Source: Marinobacter sp. F4218 (GTDB lineage: Bacteria; Pseudomonadota; Gammaproteobacteria; Pseudomonadales; Oleiphilaceae). From it: a stretch of 64,000 nucleotides of DNA. Below, piece by piece: positions 56,688 to 64,000 of the stretch (position 1 is its first letter; every line of letters starts with the position of its first letter). The stretch is from assembly GCF_019443085.1 (NCBI RefSeq), contig NZ_JAHZIL010000003.1:1736001-1800000 (forward strand), read 5' to 3'. The notes beneath the pieces are model-generated. The model saw nothing but the letters and a program-made list of their open reading frames with translations. It had not been told where the DNA came from and made no database searches. The position numbers were made by a program, and so were the translations under genes.

Positions 56688-58514
56688 GTGCGCGCCTACG
56701 CCGACAACGATTATCCCGCCCATCACAAACCGGACTGGAAAGTCATCGCCGGACTCTGGCCCTACCTCGCGGAGTTTCGCGGACGGGTGATCCTGGCCTT
56801 GGCACTGCTGGTGCTCGCCAAGGTCGCAACGGTGGCGACACCGGTGGCACTCAAGTACATCGTGGATTATCTCGACCAGGACCGCGGTGCTGAGCTGCTG
56901 CTGTGGATACCGGTATTACTGGTGGTCGCCTATGGTTTGCTGCGATTTGGCGCCACCCTGTTCAGCGAGCTCCGGGACGCGGTGTTTGCCCGCGTTGCCG
57001 AACGCGCCATGCGCCGGGTATCGCTGCGGGTCTTCCGGCACCTGCATAACCGGGAGCTGGCGTTCCACCTCGATCGAAAGACCGGCGGGCTGGCTCGGGA
57101 CATTGAACGGGGCACCAACGGCATCAGCTTCCTGCTGCGCTTCACACTGTTCAACATCGTCCCTACCCTGCTGGAGATCCTGATGGTCGCCGGCATTCTG
57201 CTGGTGGTGTTCAACGTCGGCTACGTCGTTGCCATCCTGGTATCGGTCGTGGTGTACGTGCTCTTTTCCATCCGGGTGACCGAATGGCGGACCCACTTTG
57301 TGCGCGAAGCCAATGCCCGGGACAACCAGTCCAACTCACGGGCGGTGGACAGTCTGCTCAACTACGAGACCGTCAAGTATTTCAACAACGAAGCCTTCGA
57401 GGCGGAGCTGTACGACCGCGACCTGCAGGACTGGGAGCAGGCGCGCCTGAAAAACCGTCTGTCACTGGCGGTGCTGAATGCCGGTCAGGCCCTGATCATC
57501 GGGGTGGCGCTGATTGTGATCATGGCCATGGCGGTACGCGAGGTGGCCAGCGGGGCTATCACGCTGGGCGATTTCACCATGATCAACGCCTATCTGCTCC
57601 AGCTGTTTATTCCCCTCAATGCACTCGGTTTCGTCTATCGCGAGATCCGCCAGGCCCTGGTCAATGTCGAGCGCCTGTTTGGTCTGCTTGGGGACAAGCC
57701 CGGCATCGAGGATGCGCCGGATGCAAAGCCCCTGGCGGTTACCGACGGGGAGGTGGTGTTCGATCACGTCCATTTTGCCTACCGGCCGGATCGGCCCATC
57801 CTGAACGACGTGAATTTCCGCATCCCCGCCGGCCACACCGTTGCGGTTGTCGGCGCCAGTGGCGCGGGCAAGTCCACCCTGGCGCGGTTGTTTTTCCGGT
57901 TCTTTGATGTGGATGCCGGCGCCATCCGCATTGACGGCCAGGATATCCGCACCGTCACCCAGGATAGCCTGCGCGCCGCGATTGGCGTGGTGCCCCAGGA
58001 TACCGTTCTGTTCAACGACACCCTTTACCGTAACCTGGCCTATGGCCGGCCCGGCGCCACCGAAGCGGAGGTACATCAGGCCGCCCGCATGGCCCACCTG
58101 GAAAACTTTATCCACAGCCTCCCGGAAGGTTACGAGACCCGGGTTGGTGAACGCGGCCTGAAACTGTCCGGGGGCGAAAAACAACGGGTCGCCATTGCCC
58201 GGGTCATCCTGAAGAATCCACCACTGTTGATTCTGGACGAAGCGACCTCATCGCTGGATTCGCTCTCGGAACAGGCCATTCTCGGGGCGTTGCGAGACGT
58301 CAGCCGGCAGCGGACAACCCTGGTGATTGCCCACCGCTTGTCCACCATCCGGGACGCCGATACCATCCTGGTGATGGATGGTGGCCGGATCGTCGAAAGC
58401 GGTCACCACAACGACCTGCTGGTGCGCCGGGGGCACTACGCCCGGCTCTGGGAGCAACAGCACCAGAGTGAGGTCGAGGCCGGCCCGGACGACCCCGGTA
58501 CTACTGCTCGATAA
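56688..58514 (+). CDS. ATM1-type ABC half-transporter
   Basis: A 608-residue GTG-started protein (AAGGAA upstream). Its membrane domain carries the Atm1/HMT1 group traits GLARDIERGTNGISFLLRF and SRAVDSLLNYETVKYFNNEA; the latter is strongly diagnostic. The ATPase has Walker A GASGAGKSTLARLFF, signature LSGGEKQRVAIARVI and Walker B LLILDEATSSLD. Relatives export glutathione-linked compounds and heavy-metal conjugates, as in the Novosphingobium Atm1. Its stop overlaps the 3' end of recD on the other strand by 14 nt. Confidence 0.9.
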   Translation: MRAYADNDYPAHHKPDWKVIAGLWPYLAEFRGRVILALALLVLAKVATVATPVALKYIVDYLDQDRGAELLLWIPVLLVVAYGLLRFGATLFSELRDAVFARVAERAMRRVSLRVFRHLHNRELAFHLDRKTGGLARDIERGTNGISFLLRFTLFNIVPTLLEILMVAGILLVVFNVGYVVAILVSVVVYVLFSIRVTEWRTHFVREANARDNQSNSRAVDSLLNYETVKYFNNEAFEAELYDRDLQDWEQARLKNRLSLAVLNAGQALIIGVALIVIMAMAVREVASGAITLGDFTMINAYLLQLFIPLNALGFVYREIRQALVNVERLFGLLGDKPGIEDAPDAKPLAVTDGEVVFDHVHFAYRPDRPILNDVNFRIPAGHTVAVVGASGAGKSTLARLFFRFFDVDAGAIRIDGQDIRTVTQDSLRAAIGVVPQDTVLFNDTLYRNLAYGRPGATEAEVHQAARMAHLENFIHSLPEGYETRVGERGLKLSGGEKQRVAIARVILKNPPLLILDEATSSLDSLSEQAILGALRDVSRQRTTLVIAHRLSTIRDADTILVMDGGRIVESGHHNDLLVRRGHYARLWEQQHQSEVEAGPDDPGTTAR

Positions 58515-60735
58515 GTCCCTGGGCCAGGCCTGAGGCCCGCACCACCTGCTGTTTTACGCTGTCTCGGAAGACCCCGGCGTCGCCGGTGATCAGGCTGAAC
58601 CAGTTGCGGGCCCGGGTAATGCCGGTGTAGATCAACTCACGGGTCATCACCGGGCTGATCCGGTCCGGCAGCACCAGGCAGGTGTGGTTGAACTCCGACC
58701 CCTGGGATTTGTGAACGGTCATGGCGTACACGGTTTCCAGCTGTTGCAGCCGGCTGGGCGAGATCCAGCGGATGTCGTCAGTGCCGTCGGCGGCGGGAAA
58801 GGCGACTCGCAGGGTATGCGCCGGTCGCCCTTCGTCGTCCTGATCCCAGGGCACCGACAGGGTTATGCCGATGTCCCCGTTCATCAGGCCCAGGTTGTAG
58901 TCGTTGCCGGTCACCAGCACCGGTCGGCCCGAATACCAGCCTTCGGCCCTCGGAATCAGCTTGTGGGCCAGCAGCTGGCGTGCCACCAGGTCGTTGATGC
59001 CCTCCACGCCCCAGGGGCCCTTGCGCAACGCACAGAGCACCTGGAAGTCCGAGAACGCCCTGAGCGTCTGCCGCGCCAGTTCATCCCAGGCGTCCCGTCC
59101 GCTTGCTTCGGTGAGGCTGTGATTGTTCAGCAACGACAGGTAGTGGCCATACCCCACCGGCGGCGGCAGTAGCTGTGAGTTCACCCGGCGCCCCTCCCCC
59201 CGGTTGCGGAAGGCGCCAGGGCTGCCCGAGATGGCATGGTCGGCGATTCGGGCCAGGGTTTCGTCCGTGGCCGGTCTCCGGGTGTCGCCGTTGAGCCAGA
59301 TCACGTCGTCGAACCCCCTGTCGCGACACGCCGCGAGCATGGCCCCATCCAGGGCGTTGGTGTTGACCGCCTCTGCCAGTTTGCCAATGCCACTGCCGTC
59401 ACCGAACCGGTAACTGGTGCGCAGCATGGCCACCGCCTGGTCCAGCCGTTGACCCACGGGATCCAGCAGCTCGTCCGGCAGGGTACCGCCGACGACCGAG
59501 GCCAGCCAGCCGGCGGTATCCGGTGTGTAATGGGCCGCCGTTGCACGCTGGCAGAGTTCACCCAGCACCGCGCCGGCGTCCACCGACGCCAGCTGGTCCT
59601 TGTCGCCGAGCAGGATCAACTGGGCAGTCGACGGCAGGGCCTCGAACACCGAAGCCATCAGATCAACGTCCACCATCGACGCCTCGTCGATCACCAGGAT
59701 ATCCACCAGCAGCGGGTTGTCCCGGTTGTGGCGGAACCGGCGGGTATCGGGCCGGCTGCCGAGCAATCGGTGCAAGGTGGTCACCCGGGTCGGAATATCG
59801 TCAAGTGTGACCTGACCGGGAAGCCGGTCCAGCGGCAGTCGGCTGGTGGCGTCGCCGATGGATTGGTTCAGGCGGGCGGCGGCTTTTCCGGTCGGGGCGG
59901 CCAGCCGGATCCGGTATTTCCGTCCGTTGCGTTGAGCAGACTGGCTGGCGACGGCCTGCAGGGCCGCAAGCAGGTTGACCACCGTGGTCGTCTTGCCGGT
60001 GCCGGGCCCACCGGTGATCACGGCAAACCGGTTTCGGGCGGCCAGCGCACAGGCGAGCTTCTGGAAGTCCACCCCGGGCCGACTGCCAAACAGGACTTCC
60101 AGGGCCTCTGCCAGGGTGGCTGCGGCTTCGGAATCGGGATCGGCCAGCGGTGACGTCAGCGCCAGCCGGGCGTGGATACCGTCGGCAATCTGCCGCTCGT
60201 ACTGCCAGAGCCGGCGCAGGTACAGGCGAGTGCCGTTCAGCACCAAGGGGGTAGTCAGTGAGCCATCACTTACCGCGGAAGACTCTGCCAACGCCTCCAG
60301 GCAATCATTCAGGCTGGTTCGGCTGAGGACCTCACCCGGCGCCGGAGGCGCGGCGGTGGTCGCGTCCTCGTCGGTGCCGACCGGGTCCGCCTCGTCCGGC
60401 GGCAGCGCCAGGGTGGCGTCGGCATCCTGCAACAGGTTGGCGAGATCCACGCAGACGTGGCCCCGACCTACCTGGTGGGACACCAGCGCGGCGAGCAGGA
60501 GCACCAGCGGCGGGGCCGGTTCGCCCTGCTCTTCCGACAGGGTCCGGATCAGCCGGGCAAAGCCGACGTCCAGTGGCCGTAGCCAGTCCCGTTGCTGCCA
60601 TTGGTCGAGCAAATGGTCCATGGTCTCGGCGCGGGAGAACAGGTGCCGGGTATCAATGGCGGATGCGGTCGGCTGCCGGGGTTCGGTATCCAGGTCCAGC
60701 GCGAACTGCTGGTCGGAATGGCGGGTTCTGCTCAT
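58501..60735 (-). CDS. recD: Exodeoxyribonuclease V alpha subunit RecD
   Basis: A 744-residue superfamily 1 helicase with Walker A GGPGTGKTTTVVNLL, the DEASMVD motif and the C-terminal TVHKSQGSEFNHTCLVLPD segment. It is longer than E. coli RecD (608), with extra acidic and Ala/Pro-rich sequence around residues 110-140. It is the fast 5'-3' motor of RecBCD. Its ATG overlaps the recB stop by 4 nt (ATGA), as in the recB-recD pair of other species. Confidence 0.95.
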   Translation of the reverse strand: MSRTRHSDQQFALDLDTEPRQPTASAIDTRHLFSRAETMDHLLDQWQQRDWLRPLDVGFARLIRTLSEEQGEPAPPLVLLLAALVSHQVGRGHVCVDLANLLQDADATLALPPDEADPVGTDEDATTAAPPAPGEVLSRTSLNDCLEALAESSAVSDGSLTTPLVLNGTRLYLRRLWQYERQIADGIHARLALTSPLADPDSEAAATLAEALEVLFGSRPGVDFQKLACALAARNRFAVITGGPGTGKTTTVVNLLAALQAVASQSAQRNGRKYRIRLAAPTGKAAARLNQSIGDATSRLPLDRLPGQVTLDDIPTRVTTLHRLLGSRPDTRRFRHNRDNPLLVDILVIDEASMVDVDLMASVFEALPSTAQLILLGDKDQLASVDAGAVLGELCQRATAAHYTPDTAGWLASVVGGTLPDELLDPVGQRLDQAVAMLRTSYRFGDGSGIGKLAEAVNTNALDGAMLAACRDRGFDDVIWLNGDTRRPATDETLARIADHAISGSPGAFRNRGEGRRVNSQLLPPPVGYGHYLSLLNNHSLTEASGRDAWDELARQTLRAFSDFQVLCALRKGPWGVEGINDLVARQLLAHKLIPRAEGWYSGRPVLVTGNDYNLGLMNGDIGITLSVPWDQDDEGRPAHTLRVAFPAADGTDDIRWISPSRLQQLETVYAMTVHKSQGSEFNHTCLVLPDRISPVMTRELIYTGITRARNWFSLITGDAGVFRDSVKQQVVRASGLAQGLIEQ

Positions 60736-63700
60736 GCGGCGGCCTCCCCGGTTCCGTGCTGACCGTCGAACAGCGCGTCCAGCCGCTCAATCAGGTCTCT
60801 GGGTGGTTTGTCCGTGAACGTACCGACACTGGCCGCCCGGTAGCCTCGAAGGAACAGGTAGACGGCGCCACCGACGTGGCGATCGTAATCGTAGTCCGGC
60901 AGCCTTGCCTTCAACAGCCGGTGTAGTGCCAACAGGTAGAGCACATACTGAAGGTCGTAGCGCTTGTCCAGGATCGCTTCGCCCATGGCCTGGTCGGTGT
61001 AGGCCTGGTCGTCCTCGCCCAGGGTATTGGATTTGTAGTCCAGCACGTAATACTGCCCATGGTGCTCGAACACCAGGTCGATAAAGCCCTTGAGCATGCC
61101 GTTGAACCGGCCGGGTTCGGCCTGGGGCCGGTCGGCCCCGTTCAGGGTGCGTTCCTTCACCAGGCAGTCCAGGGTCCGGATGCTGACGTTTCGGCTTTCG
61201 AACCAGAATTCCAGCTCCGCTCGCAGTTGGGTCAGGTCGGCAAGACTCGCTCGCTCGGACGATCCCCGCTGCAGCGGCAAAGGTTGCCGAATCAGGCCCA
61301 GCAGCCAGCGCTCGAGCGGTGTCACCCAGTCGCTCCAGCCGCGCGTAACGCAGCGTCGGGTCAGGTAGTCCCGCAACAGCGACGGGTTATCCACAATGCT
61401 CAGAAACCCCTGCTGGCTGCACCACTCCAGCACGTCATGCAGGAAGGTCCCGGGGCCGGCTCCCCGGGGAAACTGGTGATGATCCCCCGCGGCCCCGGTT
61501 TCCGGGACGGTTTCGTCCCGGGCCTGGGCGCTTTCTTCCAGAAGGTTTTGGGTCTCGGCGTCTTCGACCTCGCCGGTAAAGACAATGCCGGTTCCGGTCA
61601 TCCCGGTGTACTCAATGGAGGAGTAACTGGCTATCCACCAGTCTTCCCTCGCCTCCCGGCCGGAAACCAGGGCAGGACCCAGGGCTTCCGGTTCGGGCTG
61701 GTGGTAGCAGGTATCGGTCGATTCCGGCATCGGGGTCACGGTAATGGCCGCCTCGCCCCGAGCCAGCGGCTCCAGGCATCCGGCCACCGCCGGCTGGCCA
61801 CCGCTGTCGCCGCCGGCCTGGCCCGTCACCAGATAGCCCAGTCCGCTCCGGGACCATTGATCGATGGCGGCCACTCCGACCCAGGTGGAAAACCGGGCCC
61901 GGGTCAGGGCCACGTACAATTTGCGGATATCCTCGCCCAGCCGCTCCCGGTCAGCCTGGGCGATGTCGGCCGGAGTCGGGTCGAAAACCGTGACCAGCTG
62001 GCCACCGGCATCGTGGTAGCGCACCCAGGCCTGGTTGTCGCTCTGGGCCCGGAACGAGGTACCGAAGGGCAGGAACACCAGTGGGTACTCCAGACCCTTG
62101 GATTTGTGCACGGTAATGACCTGCACCAGTCCGGCGTCGCTTTCCAGGCGCAGGGTGCGATGCTCGTCCTCGTCGTCCGCGGCCCGCAGGATCTGGGTGA
62201 AGTGGTGGACCACGGCGTGTTCGCCGTCCAGTTGCAGGCTGTCCTGCTGCAGCAGCTCGGCAATGTGGAGGATGTCGGTCAGACGCCGCTCGCCATCCGG
62301 CCGCTGCAACAAACGCCCGGGCACGTCGAAATCCATCAGGAAGCTGCGCAGCATCGGCAGCACCCCCTGGTTCTGCCACTGCTGCTGATAGCCCATGAAG
62401 CGTTCGATTTCCCGCTCCAGCGCGATCTCATCGGTCAGCAGCCGGTTCAGGGACTGCCAGGATTGGGCCAGCGTCGGGGTTGCCAGGGCCGCCCGGGCCA
62501 GGCCGAGCTGGCGTGGTTCGGCAAAGGCCCGGAGCCAGCACAGCACTTCGGCCGCCTCGGGCGAGGTCAGTACCGAGTCCCGGTCAGACAGGTAGACACT
62601 CTTGATCCGCCGTTCGCCCAGGGCCTGACGCACGGCGCTGGCCTCTGTGCGGTTGTTGACCAGGATGGCGATGTCGCCGGGCGTGACCGGCTGCACATCC
62701 GCCGGATCGCCGGTCAGGGCAAAGCCGGCCCGGCCCTGTTGGCCCAGGGTCAGCAACTGGGCGATTTCACTGGCGCAGGTCTCGGCCAGATCGGCCGTCG
62801 CCGCCCCCTTGGCGAGGCTCCGCGCTTTGCCGCCGGCCGTGTCGTCGCTGTCCAGGGTCCAGAACGTCAGGCTGGGTCGGACCTCGCCGTCAACCGCCCA
62901 GAGCCGCTTGGTGCCGTTGGCGTCCACGCCCTGGAATGGCAACGGTGAGGTATCACCCTGGCCAAACAGGAAGGCGCCGTCGCGGCTGGTCTGGTCGGCG
63001 TACCCGAAAATCCGGTTTACGGCCCTGACCATCGGCTCGGCCGAGCGGAAATTGCGGCCCAGGGTATAGGTACGCTCACGGGCGCCTTGGCGAGCTTCCA
63101 GATAGGTGTAGATATCGGCCCCCCGGAAGCCGTAGATGGCCTGCTTGGGATCCCCGATCATCAACAGGCAGGTGTGCGGATCGTTCTCCGCGACCCGATA
63201 TATGCGATTGAAGATGCGGTACTGGACCGGATCCGTATCCTGGAATTCGTCGATCAGGGCCACCGGGAACTGCCGGCGAATGGTGGCGGCGAGCTGGTCG
63301 CCCCGGGGGCCGTGCAGGGCGTCGCCGAGCCGGGTCAGCAGATCGTCGAAGCCCATTTCCGAGCGTTGCTGTTTCTCGGCTTCCAGGCGCTGGGCAATCC
63401 AGCCGGTGGCGTGTCTGAGAATGTCGGCTTCGGCGCTGTGCAGGTTCTGGCTGAAGGCGATCAGCTCGGCGATGGCGTCGAAGGCCGGGTGCTCGGGCGC
63501 CGGCTGGTCGCCCTTGAGTTTGGCGGGCAGCACTGCCGGTGTCTGGTTCTGGAAGCCCGCCTTGTCCAGGCCGTCCGGATAGAGGGCATCGGAGGCCTGC
63601 CAGGCCAGCAGGGTGTCCCAGGCCGCGACCATGGGTTTCTTGCTGCCGCCGTGCAGGCGTTTGCTCTGGTGCAGGGTGTCCAGAAGCGCCAGCACTTCAT

Positions 63701-64000
63701 CCTTCCAGTGTGCCCAGGGGTAGGCTTTCAGTTCCCGGGCCCGGTCAAGGCGCCGGCGCTGGATCGCCTCAATGGCGCCGGTGACGTCGCCGTCCGGTGT
63801 TCCCAGGCTGTTGGCGTCGGGGATCAGGTTGCGCACGGCCTGGCGCAGGTCGGCCGGAGTGCTCCAGTGACCCAGCGCTTCCTCCATGAGATGGCTCGGG
63901 AGGGGGTAGATAAACGTGCGCCAGTAATCCCGGACCACGTCGTCGAGCAGATCGCTCTGGTCGGTTTCCAGGGTCAGCTTGAACAGGCTGCCACTGTCGA
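60732..64000 (-). CDS. recB: Exodeoxyribonuclease V beta subunit RecB, N-terminus outside window
   Basis: About 1088 C-terminal residues are visible and the frame is open at the window end; the GTG at 63938 is internal. Visible motifs are helicase DEFQDTDPVQYRIF, MIGDPKQAIYGFRGADIYTY, ITVHKSKGLEYPLVFLPF and LYVALTRARF. The C-terminal nuclease domain has GFIDLVFEHHGQYYVLDYKS, containing the catalytic Asp and Lys. Both activities look intact. RecBCD processes double-strand ends and loads RecA at Chi. recC is not in the window and may lie upstream beyond the end. Confidence 0.95.
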   Translation of the reverse strand, partial: DSGSLFKLTLETDQSDLLDDVVRDYWRTFIYPLPSHLMEEALGHWSTPADLRQAVRNLIPDANSLGTPDGDVTGAIEAIQRRRLDRARELKAYPWAHWKDEVLALLDTLHQSKRLHGGSKKPMVAAWDTLLAWQASDALYPDGLDKAGFQNQTPAVLPAKLKGDQPAPEHPAFDAIAELIAFSQNLHSAEADILRHATGWIAQRLEAEKQQRSEMGFDDLLTRLGDALHGPRGDQLAATIRRQFPVALIDEFQDTDPVQYRIFNRIYRVAENDPHTCLLMIGDPKQAIYGFRGADIYTYLEARQGARERTYTLGRNFRSAEPMVRAVNRIFGYADQTSRDGAFLFGQGDTSPLPFQGVDANGTKRLWAVDGEVRPSLTFWTLDSDDTAGGKARSLAKGAATADLAETCASEIAQLLTLGQQGRAGFALTGDPADVQPVTPGDIAILVNNRTEASAVRQALGERRIKSVYLSDRDSVLTSPEAAEVLCWLRAFAEPRQLGLARAALATPTLAQSWQSLNRLLTDEIALEREIERFMGYQQQWQNQGVLPMLRSFLMDFDVPGRLLQRPDGERRLTDILHIAELLQQDSLQLDGEHAVVHHFTQILRAADDEDEHRTLRLESDAGLVQVITVHKSKGLEYPLVFLPFGTSFRAQSDNQAWVRYHDAGGQLVTVFDPTPADIAQADRERLGEDIRKLYVALTRARFSTWVGVAAIDQWSRSGLGYLVTGQAGGDSGGQPAVAGCLEPLARGEAAITVTPMPESTDTCYHQPEPEALGPALVSGREAREDWWIASYSSIEYTGMTGTGIVFTGEVEDAETQNLLEESAQARDETVPETGAAGDHHQFPRGAGPGTFLHDVLEWCSQQGFLSIVDNPSLLRDYLTRRCVTRGWSDWVTPLERWLLGLIRQPLPLQRGSSERASLADLTQLRAELEFWFESRNVSIRTLDCLVKERTLNGADRPQAEPGRFNGMLKGFIDLVFEHHGQYYVLDYKSNTLGEDDQAYTDQAMGEAILDKRYDLQYVLYLLALHRLLKARLPDYDYDRHVGGAVYLFLRGYRAASVGTFTDKPPRDLIERLDALFDGQHGTGEAAA

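Overview
The window looks like the replication-origin region of a marine gammaproteobacterium, most likely a Marinobacter or close relative. This is inferred from GC-rich codon use, the Pseudomonas-type order rpmH / intergenic origin / dnaA-dnaN-recF-gyrB, an H+-type F1Fo operon linked to glmU-glmS, an NhaB antiporter, an ectoine hydroxylase, and a set of cyclic carboxylic acid degradation genes. No database search was possible, so the genus is not proven.

Layout. 1-7 kb: the 3' part of a transporter-like hybrid sensor kinase overlapping its LuxR-type response regulator, a DUF3047 exported protein, a periplasmic solute-binding protein and nhaB. 7.2-12.6 kb: a five-gene operon matching aliA-badH-badI-aliB-badR (cyclohexanecarboxylate activation, dehydrogenation and ring opening), with a decayed enoyl-CoA hydratase on the opposite side of its promoter. 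12.6-17.4 kb: dadA behind a tandem glycine riboswitch, then glmS and glmU. 17.5-24.8 kb: atpIBEFHAGDC, read on the minus strand from a good sigma70-type promoter. 25-29.3 kb: parA-parB, rsmG and mnmG. 29.3-29.9 kb: an intergenic stretch with two perfect DnaA boxes and an AT-rich tract. 29.9-40 kb: an EAL-domain protein, an RND efflux pair with a DUF3833 lipoprotein, a 606-residue acyl-CoA dehydrogenase, ectD and a second solute-binding protein. 40-44.1 kb: mnmE, yidC, yidD, rnpA, rpmH. 44.1-44.8 kb: the canonical origin candidate. 44.8-52.4 kb: dnaA, dnaN, an inserted ABC1/UbiB-type kinase gene, recF (carrying two parS sites) and gyrB. 52.5-64 kb: a membrane protein, gabT, two ABC half-transporters, recD and the C-terminal nine tenths of recB.

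Functionally the core is chromosome replication and segregation (dnaA, dnaN, recF, gyrB, parAB, parS, DnaA boxes), energy conservation, tRNA U34 modification (mnmE and mnmG both present) and membrane protein insertion. The accessory parts deal with carbon sensing, alicyclic acid catabolism, compatible-solute chemistry and efflux. The most interesting signals are a second DnaA-box cluster next to mnmG, the glycine riboswitch in front of a D-amino-acid-dehydrogenase-like gene, the enoyl-CoA hydratase scar (possible badK remnant) facing the ali/bad operon together with a palindromic operator candidate, the permease/Cys-cluster/kinase fusion, and the kinase-like gene lodged between dnaN and recF. 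No CRISPR array, tRNA, rRNA, insertion sequence or prophage was seen.
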